From: Pedobacter endophyticus
GTDB taxonomy: Bacteria > Bacteroidota > Bacteroidia > Sphingobacteriales > Sphingobacteriaceae
NCBI RefSeq assembly: GCF_015679185.1
Contig: NZ_CP064939.1
Location: forward strand, 2,108,001-2,172,000
Length of the DNA stretch: 64,000 nt
Direction of reading: 5' to 3'
Under the pieces are notes generated by a model that saw only the letters and a list, made by a program, of their open reading frames with translations, did no database searches and was not told the DNA's origin. Shown here one piece after another: positions 56,067 through 64,000 of this stretch (its first letter is position 1; each line of letters starts with the position of its first letter). Position numbers and translations under genes: made by a program.

Positions 56067-56750
56067 TTAAAGTAAATCTTTGAGCACAGCCCAAACGTTT
56101 TCGGCCAAAATTTTATCGCCTTCTGCAGTTGGGTGAATACCGTCGGCCTGATTTAATTTTGGCACACCCCCAACTTTATCTAAAAGAAACGGAATTAAAA
56201 CCATGTTGTTCTTTCGGGCCAAATCGGGAAATATATTCTTAAAATCATTGGCATATTTTGCACCAAAATTCGGTGGCATCTGCATCCCGGCAATAACCAT
56301 TTTTGCATTGGGATATTTTGTCTTAACGCGATCGATAATATCCTGAAGGTTTTTAATGGTTTGCGCTATCGGCAATCCACGTAACCCGTCATTGGCGCCA
56401 AGCTCAAGCACAAAAATATCAATCGGTTGTTTCAGCAGCCAGTCTATTCTGCCCTTTCCACCAGCCGAAGTCTCGCCGCTTAAGCCTCCATTAATCACTT
56501 TATAAGGCAAATTAAGCGAATCGATCCGGTTTTGAATCAATGCAGGGTACGCCTCGGTTGGGTCAAGGCCATATCCGGCTGTTAAACTTGTACCAAAAAA
56601 GAGAATGTTCTTAGTTGTTGCGGTGGCTTCTGCATCCTTTCGTTCCGCAGAATCCAGCATTTTTTCGTTATTTTCATTGCCTTTGTTGTTTCCACAAGCC
56701 GTAAAAATCATAATCAAAACAAATAGGCCGATAAAGCGTTCTCGTAACAT
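56067..56750 (-). CDS. SGNH lipase/arylesterase (TesA-like)
   Basis: 227 residues from the ATG at 56750; starting further upstream would bury a lipoprotein signal (LRERFIGLFVLIMIFTACGN, Cys at about 19). SGNH blocks: FGTSLTAGYGL with Ser nucleophile (block I, Thr in place of the usual Asp), GGLSGETSAGG, ELGANDGLRGLP (block III) and DGIHPTAEGDKIL (block V). It is divergent from the ABC genes, the conserved tesA/ybbA/ybbP arrangement, where TesA is a periplasmic esterase. Here it is a lipoprotein instead. Confidence 0.86.
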   Translation of the reverse strand: MLRERFIGLFVLIMIFTACGNNKGNENNEKMLDSAERKDAEATATTKNILFFGTSLTAGYGLDPTEAYPALIQNRIDSLNLPYKVINGGLSGETSAGGKGRIDWLLKQPIDIFVLELGANDGLRGLPIAQTIKNLQDIIDRVKTKYPNAKMVIAGMQMPPNFGAKYANDFKNIFPDLARKNNMVLIPFLLDKVGGVPKLNQADGIHPTAEGDKILAENVWAVLKDLL

Positions 56751-56807
56751 AATATAGTGTTCCTTCTCTAATAAAAAAACCATTAGCTTAACAGGCAAAG
56801 TTCTGTT

Positions 56808-56815
56808 TATGTTTG
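56808..56815 (+). promoter_or_regulatory. Candidate -7 box for the ABC transporter operon
   Basis: TATGTTTG fits TAnnTTTG and lies 32 bases before the TTG start. Only TTAG is found 21 bases upstream, so the -33 element is weak. It would give a ~25-base leader and supports the TTG start. Confidence 0.35.
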
Positions 56816-56847
56816 GTTCATCGTAATACTCAAATTCAAAAGATAAA

Positions 56848-57537
56848 TTGGAAAATATCTTAAACATTCGAAATGTAAGTAAAATTTACCAAAGCGCTGG
56901 CCAGGGGTTAACCGTTTTGGATAATATCAATTTTTCAATTGCACCGGCCTCTACTGTTGCCATTACCGGCCCGTCTGGAAGCGGAAAAACTACGCTTCTG
57001 GGTCTATGTGCCGGGCTCGATCGTGCCAGCAGCGGCACCGTTGAGCTTAACGGAATTGCATTGGAAAAACTGAGCGAAGACGAGCGAGCAGCCGTAAGAA
57101 ACCAATATGTGGGCTTTATCTTTCAAAATTTTCAGCTTCTGCCCACCTTAACCGCTTTAGAAAACGTAATGGTTCCTTTAGAATTGCGTGGGGCAAAAAA
57201 TATAAAATCGGTGGCGATGGAACTTTTAGATAAAGTTGGCCTGGCCGATCGTGCCCAGCATTATCCCGTTCAATTATCGGGTGGCGAACAGCAACGAGTA
57301 TCGTTAGCGAGGGCTTTCTCCAACCAACCCGCTATTCTTTTTGCCGATGAACCTACCGGAAACCTCGATGCAGAAACCAGCGAAAAAATAATCAGGTTAA
57401 TTTTTGATCTAAACAGGGATGCCGGCACAACGCTGGTCATTGTAACACACGATTTGGAACTTGCCGCCCGAACAGGAAGAACAATAAAAATTAAAGGCGG
57501 AGCAATCTTTTCAGACGAAAATGTAAGTTATGCCTAG
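56848..57537 (+). CDS. ABC transporter ATP-binding protein (YbbA/LolD-like)
   Basis: 229 residues from a TTG start; a stop codon lies 24 bases upstream in frame and no ATG is available. Walker A GPSGSGKT (about 43-50), Q loop FQNFQLLPTL, signature LSGGEQQRV (about 148-156), Walker B ILFADEPTGNLD (about 166-177) and switch His in VTHD. MacB/LolD/YbbA group. Overlaps the permease gene by eight bases. Confidence 0.92.
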   Translation: MENILNIRNVSKIYQSAGQGLTVLDNINFSIAPASTVAITGPSGSGKTTLLGLCAGLDRASSGTVELNGIALEKLSEDERAAVRNQYVGFIFQNFQLLPTLTALENVMVPLELRGAKNIKSVAMELLDKVGLADRAQHYPVQLSGGEQQRVSLARAFSNQPAILFADEPTGNLDAETSEKIIRLIFDLNRDAGTTLVIVTHDLELAARTGRTIKIKGGAIFSDENVSYA

Positions 57538-60064
57538 TTTGATTCCGAAACAGAACATTAAATTTTCGTGGCTTTTTTTAATGGCCTGGCGTGATAGTAG
57601 AAAGAACCGATCGAGATTGCTGCTGTTTATTTCGTCTATTGTATTGGGCATTGCCGCCTTAGTGGCCGTGTATTCCTTTAAAAACAATTTGCAGAACGAT
57701 ATCGATGCACAGGCAAAGGAGCTTACGGGCGCAGACTTGGTGCTGGATAGCCGAAAGGGCGTGACAAAGGCTATGCAGAAGATGCTCGACACGTTGGGCG
57801 ATGAACGATCGCAAGAGAAAACCTTCGCCTCAATGATTTATTTTGAACACAGCGGTGGCAGCCGATTGGTTCAAATGAAAGCACTAACTGGCAACTATCC
57901 CTATTACGGAACGATAGAAACAATTCCGGTGGCTGCCGCAGCACATTTTCAGGAAGACAGGAACGCTCTGGTAGATCAAACCTTAATGCTGCAGTTCGGC
58001 GCCAAAGTTGGTGATTCGGTCAAAGTTGGCGATTTAACTTTCAAAATAACGGGAAGCATTATAAAGGCGCCCGGCCAAACGGGCATTGCGGCCAGTGTTG
58101 CGCCAACTGTTTACATTCCATTGCAGTATCTGGAGAAAACGAATCTGATTAAAACCGGCAGCAGAATAAATAACAAATTTTATTACCGGTTTGATGATCC
58201 ATCGGGGGTTGATGAATGGGTAAAAAAGAATGAGCCGAAGCTGGAAAAAGAGGGTTTCGACGCTGACACCGTCGAATCGCGGAAAGAGCAGACCGGAAGA
58301 TCGTTTAAAGATGTAAACCGCTTCCTTGCTTTATCAGGGTTCATTGCGTTATTACTCGGCTGCGTTGGCGTTGGTAGCGCCATTCATGTATATATTCAAG
58401 AAAAGTTGAGCGCAATTGCTACTTTGCGTTGCCTGGGCTTAAAGTCGCATCATGCATTTTTAATTTATCTTGTTCAGGTTTTTTTTATTGGTTTAATAGC
58501 CGCTATACTGGGCTCCGCCATTGGCACCGGAATCCAGTTTCTACTGCCGCTGGTATTAAAAGATTTCTTGCCCGTAGAAATCAGCATGCAGGTTTCGTGG
58601 CCGGCTATTGGGCAGGGCATCGTATTGGGGCTGGTCATTTCCATTTTGTTTGCCCTCCCCTCGCTGCTCGCTGTGCGAAGAATTTCGCCGCTAAATGCAA
58701 TCCGGCTTTCATTCGAAAAAACTGAGCGCAAAAGCGAACCGCTAATCTGGTTCGTTTATCTGTTAATGGCTGCGTTTGTTGTGGGCTTTACACATTTGCA
58801 AATGAAAACGTGGGTGCAAACGCTGGCCTTTACCGTGAGTATCGGTGTGGCTTTTGTTTTGCTCATCATTCTCTCTAAACTGCTCATGTTCTTCGTAAGG
58901 AAACTGCTGCCAAATACGGCCAGTTATTTATGGCGCCAGGGCTTTGCCAACCTTTATCGGCCAAATAATCAAACTTTGATGCTTACCGTGTCTATCGGTT
59001 TGTCTACCGCTTTTATCTGTACCCTGTTTTTTGTTCAGGGGATTTTGATGAGCCGGGTTACGCTTTCTTCTGGAAACAATCAGCCAAATATGGTGATGTT
59101 CGATATTCAGAATACTCAAAAAGAAGGGTTGGACAGTCTTACAAAAGCATTTAAACTGCCGTTGATGAATCAAGTCCCTGTAATTACCATGCGTATTGAG
59201 GAAATAAACGGAAAAAAAGCAAATGAAGATACCACCAATCGCCGGGCGTACAGAAACGAAATCAGGGCAACTTATCAAGACACGTTAACTGCCGCCGAAA
59301 AAATTGTTAAAGGGAACTGGATCGGCAAAATCAAGCCGAACGAAACCGTTTATATTTCATTAGATCAGCGTTATGCGCAACAGATCAATGTGGGCTTAAA
59401 CGACAAAATTATGTTCAACGTGCAGGGAATGATGATTCCTACTGTTGTTGGCAGCTTGAGGGAGGTAAACTGGAGCAGAATGCAAACCAATTTTAGGGTG
59501 GTATTTCCGGCGGGCGTTTTAGAAGAAGCGCCGCAGTTTCATGTGTTGATGACCCGGGTGCCGACAAGCGAATTATCAGCAAAATTTCAGGGCGAAGTGG
59601 TTAAAAAATTCCCTAATGTTTCGGTAATAGATCTCGATTTGGTACTGAAACTGCTTGATGAACTTTTAGATAAAATCGGCTTCGTTATCCAATTCATGGC
59701 TGGTTTTGGCATGGTTACCGGATGGATTGTGCTGATTTCGGCGGTTTTGACCAGTAAAAACCAACGCATTAAGGAAAGCATCTTATTGCGCACTATGGGT
59801 GCAAGCAGAAAACAAATCATGGCCATAAACGCCATCGAATACTTTTTTCTTGGTGCCTTTGCAGCGGCCGCTGGCTTAATTTTAGCCCTTTCGGGAAGCT
59901 GGGCATTGGCCAAATTTAGTTTCGATGCCGCTTTTGTTCCGCCACCAGTTCCAACCTTATTGCTTTTCGGGTCTGTTGTACTTTTGGTTGTGGTTACCGG
60001 CATGCTAAGCACCCGAAGCATTTTGAATCAACCGCCGCTAAAAATTTTACGCAGCGAGGGGTAG
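57530..60064 (+). CDS. ABC transporter permease, FtsX-type, YbbP-like
   Basis: 844 residues. Ten predicted membrane segments in two FtsX groups (about 25-45, 265-290, 315-345, 355-385; 405-450, 480-505, 725-845) with two extracytoplasmic MacB_PCD-like regions (about 48-240, 510-690). It forms a complex with the ATPase. With the divergent tesA-like gene, the group resembles ybbA-ybbP-tesA of enterobacteria, proposed to act on lipophilic substrates or lipoproteins. Substrate unknown. Confidence 0.9.
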   Translation: MPSLIPKQNIKFSWLFLMAWRDSRKNRSRLLLFISSIVLGIAALVAVYSFKNNLQNDIDAQAKELTGADLVLDSRKGVTKAMQKMLDTLGDERSQEKTFASMIYFEHSGGSRLVQMKALTGNYPYYGTIETIPVAAAAHFQEDRNALVDQTLMLQFGAKVGDSVKVGDLTFKITGSIIKAPGQTGIAASVAPTVYIPLQYLEKTNLIKTGSRINNKFYYRFDDPSGVDEWVKKNEPKLEKEGFDADTVESRKEQTGRSFKDVNRFLALSGFIALLLGCVGVGSAIHVYIQEKLSAIATLRCLGLKSHHAFLIYLVQVFFIGLIAAILGSAIGTGIQFLLPLVLKDFLPVEISMQVSWPAIGQGIVLGLVISILFALPSLLAVRRISPLNAIRLSFEKTERKSEPLIWFVYLLMAAFVVGFTHLQMKTWVQTLAFTVSIGVAFVLLIILSKLLMFFVRKLLPNTASYLWRQGFANLYRPNNQTLMLTVSIGLSTAFICTLFFVQGILMSRVTLSSGNNQPNMVMFDIQNTQKEGLDSLTKAFKLPLMNQVPVITMRIEEINGKKANEDTTNRRAYRNEIRATYQDTLTAAEKIVKGNWIGKIKPNETVYISLDQRYAQQINVGLNDKIMFNVQGMMIPTVVGSLREVNWSRMQTNFRVVFPAGVLEEAPQFHVLMTRVPTSELSAKFQGEVVKKFPNVSVIDLDLVLKLLDELLDKIGFVIQFMAGFGMVTGWIVLISAVLTSKNQRIKESILLRTMGASRKQIMAINAIEYFFLGAFAAAAGLILALSGSWALAKFSFDAAFVPPPVPTLLLFGSVVLLVVVTGMLSTRSILNQPPLKILRSEG

Positions 60065-60285
60065 TGAAATGAAATTTGCTTAAAGCAACAAACCTGAACT
60101 TCCAAATGAACACACATTTTCTCCATTCACTGTTATAAATGGTATTTGTTACCTGTGAATAAAACAAAATTGCCCGTTATAACTTCGAAATAACTATATT
60201 AATAGGCAATTAAAAGTTGGAGTGTATACGGGTTTAACGGTAAGCTTGTAACATTGCGAAATTTACAACCAAGCAAATTATCATT

Positions 60286-61032
60286 ATGCACATCATGTAT
60301 GTAGATGAAAGCGGCGATCCTGGCAATTCTCCACTTTCATCTCCTCATTATATTTTAACAGGTCTCATTCTTCATCAAGACGAATGGAAATCCAATCTGC
60401 ACAGCTTAAAAATATTACGAAAAAATATTCAAGCCTCTTTCGGTCTTACATCGCGTATTGAATTCCACGCAACAGAAATTTTCCGAACCAGTTCAGATGC
60501 TTACAAGGCGATAAAAAAGCATGATAGAATTAAAATGTTGAAGTTTTATGTTAATGAAATACCGAATATATTTTCAAATGCAAAAATTCTTAATATTTGC
60601 TTCAGGAAGCAAGACCATCCACAAATTCTCAATTTCCAAGAGCTTGCATGGAACAGGTTCCTAAATAGATACGACAAATACTTAGGAAAAATAGCGGTTG
60701 ATAAAGGAATAATTATTTGCGATGAAAGCAATGAAAACCAACTTCGCAATCAATTGCGAAAAAGTCGAATCTATAATCCAACGCCGTCACATTTTGGATC
60801 AAACACCTACAATTCTCCAATACAAAACATAATTGAAGACATCAATCACCGAAAGTCTACCCTTTCTTATTTTATTCAGACTAGCGATATTATTGCTCAT
60901 TGTTTGTATCGAAAAGAGTATCCAAAAGGAAGCCTTAGAAAACATGGCGTAGAGAAAATTTTTGATGCATTAGAACCTATTCTGCTCAAAGAGGCCAGCA
61001 GTTTAGACCCATTTGGAATTGTAAGAAAATAA
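60286..61032 (+). CDS. DUF3800 domain protein
   Basis: 248 residues. Starts MYVDESGDPGN, the family's acidic Asp-Glu pair; a second acidic part is GIIICDESNENQLRNQLRKS and a late QTSDIIAHCLYRKEY. DUF3800 is predicted to have an RNase H-like nuclease fold and occurs on mobile DNA. Codon use is noticeably more A/T-rich than in neighbours, suggesting recent transfer. No partner gene adjoins it. Confidence 0.85.
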   Translation: MHIMYVDESGDPGNSPLSSPHYILTGLILHQDEWKSNLHSLKILRKNIQASFGLTSRIEFHATEIFRTSSDAYKAIKKHDRIKMLKFYVNEIPNIFSNAKILNICFRKQDHPQILNFQELAWNRFLNRYDKYLGKIAVDKGIIICDESNENQLRNQLRKSRIYNPTPSHFGSNTYNSPIQNIIEDINHRKSTLSYFIQTSDIIAHCLYRKEYPKGSLRKHGVEKIFDALEPILLKEASSLDPFGIVRK

Positions 61033-61033
61033 A

Positions 61034-61070
61034 AGGCCCCGGTTAAAAACCGAGGCTCAAAATATTTTTT
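61034..61070. terminator. Bidirectional terminator between DUF3800 and surE
   Basis: AGGCCCCGGTT-aaa-AACCGAGGCT pairs with one mismatch, with TTTTTT after it on the plus strand and TTTTATTTT on the minus strand. It can serve both convergent genes. Confidence 0.7.
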
Positions 61071-61157
61071 GATTTGTTACGGCCCTAAGCAGTTAGGACT
61101 GCTTCAAGTCGCATTACAAAAGTAACACTTTTTTTTCAAAAAACAGAAAGCTGCAAT

Positions 61158-61883
61158 TTAGTTCGACGCCCGCTTCGCTAATTCCGCTTCATCAGTTAAA
61201 TCCAAACGCAAAGGTGTAATCGATACAAAATCGTTTTCTACAGCCCATCTGTCTGTATTTTCTTCAGCCGCTTCCAAAGGTGTAACGGTAATCCAGTAAT
61301 GTTTTCGCTCCATCGGGTCGATTCCGGGCACCACGTGTCCATCATATAAACGAACCGATTGCCGGGTCCATTTCACACCCTTTGGGCCTGGCGGAAAGTT
61401 CACATTGTACAAGCCCAATTCATCGTCGACCAAAAGCGCATTCAGGGCTTCATCAACAAAAGGTTTTAAATGATCAAAGTCTGGCTCGGTTTTGCCAACA
61501 GGCGTACTCAAAGCAATTCCTTTGACGCCCAATAGCACTGCTTGTTTGGCGGCGGCCAGCGTACCCGAATGCCACATCGAATTGCCTAGATTTGGTCCCA
61601 TATTAATCCCCGATAAAACTACATTTGTATCTGGATACATGTGCAAGCCGAGGGCAACGCAATCTGCAGGGGTTCCATTTACCCTATGCGCAGTGATATG
61701 CTCGAAAGTTATCGGCGATTTCTTGATCGAAAGCGGTCTGGAGTGGGTAATGGCATGTCCCATCGAAGATTGCTCAACATCCGGCGCAACAATTCTAACC
61801 GTTCCAAAAGGCAGGGCAAATATGGCTAATGCCGCAATGCCGGGGCTATATATACCATCATCGTTGGTAATGAGAATGTTCAT
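61158..61883 (-). CDS. surE: 5'/3'-nucleotidase SurE
   Basis: 241 residues. MNILITNDDGIYSPGI holds the metal-binding Asp pair, with GHAITHSRPLSI, NGTPADCVALG and VLSGINMGPNLGNSMWHSGT, the classic SurE regions. It dephosphorylates nucleoside monophosphates. Single gene divergent from the lipid kinase gene. Confidence 0.95.
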   Translation of the reverse strand: MNILITNDDGIYSPGIAALAIFALPFGTVRIVAPDVEQSSMGHAITHSRPLSIKKSPITFEHITAHRVNGTPADCVALGLHMYPDTNVVLSGINMGPNLGNSMWHSGTLAAAKQAVLLGVKGIALSTPVGKTEPDFDHLKPFVDEALNALLVDDELGLYNVNFPPGPKGVKWTRQSVRLYDGHVVPGIDPMERKHYWITVTPLEAAEENTDRWAVENDFVSITPLRLDLTDEAELAKRASN

Positions 61884-61947
61884 ATCGTAAATATTAAAAT
61901 AAGTGATACAATTAAAACCTATAAGCGGGTATATTGTTCAAAACAAT

Positions 61948-62868
61948 ATGAAAAAGGCAGATAAACTGGTTAGACTAATCCATAATCCGAATGCGGGAGA
62001 AGGTAAATATTCCAAAACGGAGATTATTAAGATCATGAGAAAACACGGATACAAATGTGCCTATGTTTCATCAGAAAAAACATCGTTAAAAGACATTGCG
62101 CCCGAAACGCAGTTTATCGCCATTGCCGGAGGCGATGGAACGATCCGCAAAACCATTATGAACTTATTGAACAAAAAGCTTAAGTTTAAAAGACCCATTG
62201 CCCTTTTGCCTTTCGGAACCGCCAACAATATTGCAACCTCTTTGGGAATTAATGAGGATGTTAGCAAAAATGTGTCGACCTGGGACAACTACAAATTGCG
62301 CAATTTCGACGTAGGACAAGTGATCGGCTTGAACGAGGCTGCCTATTTTATTGAAGCGCTCGGATTCGGCCTTTTTCCAAAACTGATTGCTACGCTTGAT
62401 GAACTCGATACTGAGCATATTGAGCATGCCGACGATGAGTTTAAGCTCGCTTTATCTGAATTATTGAAAATTACCCGCTCCTACCCCGCTATTAAATGTA
62501 GGGTTTCGATAGACGACAAAGTGATAGACGACGAATGTTTAATGGTTGAAGTGATGAACATTTCGAGACTGGGGCCAAATTTAAAGCTCAGCGAAAAGGC
62601 CGACCCGGGCGATGGTTTTTTCGACGTGATTATTGTGCCGGCAAGCAAGCGAAAGGTGATGGAAAAATATATTAAAGATGTTATTGATGGCAAAACGCCA
62701 ACTTTTCCTATAAAACCCATTCAGGCGAAAACGTTAACCATTAACTGGGAAGGAAAAGATATGCACGTAGACGATGAAATTAAAAATGAAGGCAGCGCCT
62801 ATGAGGTGCAAATTGCACTACTTCACAGCTTATTAGAAATAATTGTAAACAGAAATGCACTTGCTTAA
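61948..62868 (+). CDS. Diacylglycerol kinase-like lipid kinase (YegS/DgkB type)
   Basis: 306 residues from the ATG at 61948; a GTG 45 bases upstream is less likely. LIHNPNAGEGKYSKTEI, IAIAGGDGTIRKTI and ALLPFGTANNIATSLG are the DAGK catalytic motifs, then a beta-rich C-terminal domain (KPIQAKTLTINWEGKDMHVDDE). It phosphorylates diacylglycerol or another lipid. 64 bases upstream is the divergent surE start. Confidence 0.9.
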   Translation: MKKADKLVRLIHNPNAGEGKYSKTEIIKIMRKHGYKCAYVSSEKTSLKDIAPETQFIAIAGGDGTIRKTIMNLLNKKLKFKRPIALLPFGTANNIATSLGINEDVSKNVSTWDNYKLRNFDVGQVIGLNEAAYFIEALGFGLFPKLIATLDELDTEHIEHADDEFKLALSELLKITRSYPAIKCRVSIDDKVIDDECLMVEVMNISRLGPNLKLSEKADPGDGFFDVIIVPASKRKVMEKYIKDVIDGKTPTFPIKPIQAKTLTINWEGKDMHVDDEIKNEGSAYEVQIALLHSLLEIIVNRNALA

Positions 62869-62913
62869 CGCAATTTCATCCGCAAACTTCTGCTTTTTTA
62901 ATACTTTTACCGC

Positions 62914-63096
62914 ATGATAAGATTAAACAACGATACACCCGACGATGTGCTGCAGGAAGTAAAAATCGGCGATATGGTGACCGATACGTTCAGCAAAACG
63001 GGTTTGGTCGAAAGTATCGACATAGATGATGATAGCCTGTACAAGATATACCAGTTCCATCTGATTACAGGCAGAACCATTACTGTAAAAAAATAA
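62914..63096 (+). CDS. Small acidic protein of unknown function
   Basis: 60 residues, no signal or membrane segment. Acidic, with a predicted small beta domain (VKIGDMVTDTFSKTGLVESI ... YKIYQFHLITGRTITVKK), somewhat like an SH3/Tudor-type barrel. TACTTTTA just before the ATG is one base from the -7 consensus. Probably a real gene; no function suggested. Confidence 0.5.
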   Translation: MIRLNNDTPDDVLQEVKIGDMVTDTFSKTGLVESIDIDDDSLYKIYQFHLITGRTITVKK

Positions 63097-63101
63097 TAAT
63101 T

Positions 63102-63163
63102 CCGTTGACTGAAGTCAACGGCAATGAATTTGCCCCGCCTTTGCCGTCAGTTTCAACTCACGG
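63102..63163. repeat. GTTGACT..AGTCAAC palindromic element, copy 3
   Basis: CCGTTGACTgaAGTCAACGG through GCCGTCAGTTTCAACTCACGG, with a shorter spacer than the two copies near 53.5 kb. Confidence 0.7.
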
Positions 63164-63173
63164 ATAACTTGCT

Positions 63174-63629
63174 TTATCCCAATATCGAAACCAGTTCATC
63201 CAGAAGTGCAATTTGCCGGTCTCTGATTTTTTTCACAGCAGTTTCATAGTCGAACCAATCCCCCCGATCTACCTCAACAAAGTGCTGTTTTTTACCCGAT
63301 TTCGGCGGCCATTCCATTTCAAACGTATTGCTTGTTACAGTCTTTGCGTCGATATCGCCCTCCACCGCCCAGCACAAAACCTGCTTCCCTCCTTTCTGCA
63401 CAATCGGGCTGAGTTCAATAAATTTTCCATCAATTTTGGTTCCAACTTCCTCTTCAAACTCCCTTCTTGCAGCTTTCAGTGGTTCTTCGTTTTCATCGAG
63501 TTCACCTTTGGGGATAGACCAAACGCCTAAGTCTTTTTTCGTAAAGAAAGGTCCTCCCGGGTGGGTCAAAAAAAATTCCACCACTTCGTTTACTCTGCGA
63601 AAAAGTAAAATTCCAGCACTTTTTTTCAT
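63174..63629 (-). CDS. Nudix hydrolase
   Basis: 151 residues. The Nudix box spans Gly42 to Gly63 and follows GX5EX7REUXEEXG (Glu48, Arg56-Glu57, Glu60-Glu61). The opening KKSAGILLFRRVNEVVEFFL and LTHPGGPFF suggest the MutT/ADP-ribose or Ap4A class, but no substrate-specific residue is clear. It ends at 63174; its start is 4 bases from the stop of the cytidine deaminase gene. Confidence 0.9.
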   Translation of the reverse strand: MKKSAGILLFRRVNEVVEFFLTHPGGPFFTKKDLGVWSIPKGELDENEEPLKAARREFEEEVGTKIDGKFIELSPIVQKGGKQVLCWAVEGDIDAKTVTSNTFEMEWPPKSGKKQHFVEVDRGDWFDYETAVKKIRDRQIALLDELVSILG

Positions 63630-63632
63630 GGT

Positions 63633-64000
63633 TTAAGGTTTTACTGCGCTCAATCGATCTTCAACAAAAGCAAAAGGCAATAAGCTCTTTATGCTGGACA
63701 CTTTCAAAACCTCACCACCAATGCAATAAAAAATTACCTCGATGGGCGAATTTTGCTTACGCTCAAACTCGGCCATTACCTGCAAACAACCTCCGCAAGA
63801 AGTTACGGGCTTTACGATTTCAAAATCATCAGTTTGCGCCGTTATCGCCATGCTTTCGATAACAGCGTTTGGAAAACTGGCACCAATTGTAAATAGCGCA
63901 ACACGTTCAGCACATAGCCCTGAGGGATACGCAATGTTTTCCTGATTACTGCCTAAAACCGTCTCGCCAGAAGTTAACCGAACAGCTGTGCCTACCCTAA
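63633..64000 (-). CDS. cdd: Cytidine deaminase, 5' end beyond the window
   Basis: The gene enters from the right edge with no start visible; about 121 codons are seen. Zinc motif SGLCAERVALF (Cys and catalytic Glu) and SCGGCLQVMAEF (the two other Cys, in place of PCGAC) identify it. It converts cytidine and deoxycytidine to uridine forms for salvage. The Nudix gene follows after 3 bases, so the two form one operon. Confidence 0.9.
   Translation of the reverse strand, partial: RVGTAVRLTSGETVLGSNQENIAYPSGLCAERVALFTIGASFPNAVIESMAITAQTDDFEIVKPVTSCGGCLQVMAEFERKQNSPIEVIFYCIGGEVLKVSSIKSLLPFAFVEDRLSAVKP

Noticed and set aside
57530..60064. Lipoprotein-releasing LolCE permease
   Set aside because: The length, the two large periplasmic parts and the tesA-type neighbour fit YbbP better.

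Overview
The window looks like chromosome of a Bacteroidota bacterium, most likely Sphingobacteriaceae (Pedobacter-like). Pointers seen in the sequence are a SusC/SusD outer-membrane pair, a second large carboxypeptidase-regulatory/TonB-type barrel protein, a PorV-type protein of the type IX secretion system, a TTTG-N19-TACTTTTG promoter ahead of a tRNA, and many dispersed palindromic intergenic repeats. The genus is an inference; no rRNA is present.

Layout. 1-6.4 kb: end of a SusC/SusD locus and a second outer-membrane barrel gene. 6.7-9.0 kb: agmatine deiminase and N-carbamoylputrescine amidase (putrescine synthesis). 9.2-13.1 kb: methyltransferase, PorV, DoxX protein, tRNA-Ser(TGA) with promoter and terminator, an SRPBCC-like protein and a divergent cold-shock-like protein. 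13.4-21.9 kb: a signalling block with a PAS histidine kinase, a CheB-CheR-PAS fusion, a second kinase, a CheB with a CxxC/CxxxH tail, a LuxR-type response regulator and an ECF sigma factor, but no chemoreceptor or CheA. 21.97-23.3 kb: a phased array of 21-bp quasi-palindromic repeats and a ~400-bp tandem duplication. 23.7-26.3 kb: DUF72 protein, MFS transporter, small secreted basic protein.

26.3-37.3 kb is an LPS/heptose locus: a carbamoyltransferase and GT2 pair flanked by ~160-bp inverted repeats, two convergent, overlapping GT9 (heptosyltransferase-type) genes, and a leftward operon of glycosyltransferase, GT4-GmhA fusion, GmhB and HldE. Together these would make a nucleotide-activated heptose and attach it. 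37.3-38.2 kb is non-coding with a 169-bp tandem array. 38.4-54.5 kb is a surface/exopolysaccharide region: GT14 enzyme, a truncated HExxH protein next to a 46-bp palindromic element, OmpA-like protein, beta-helix lipoprotein, then a rightward operon (export lipoprotein, tyrosine autokinase, flippase, glycosyltransferases, polymerase) and a separate leftward GT26 gene. 54.7-64 kb: a second ECF sigma factor, the tesA / ybbA-ybbP-type group, DUF3800 protein, SurE, a lipid kinase, a Nudix hydrolase and a partial cytidine deaminase.

Most of the window is conventional. The least explained items are the 21-bp dyad array beside the ECF sigma gene, the inverted repeats around the carbamoyltransferase/GT2 pair, the 46-bp element whose removal extends a damaged reading frame, and the GT4-GmhA fusion. 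No complete new system can be demonstrated from sequence alone.
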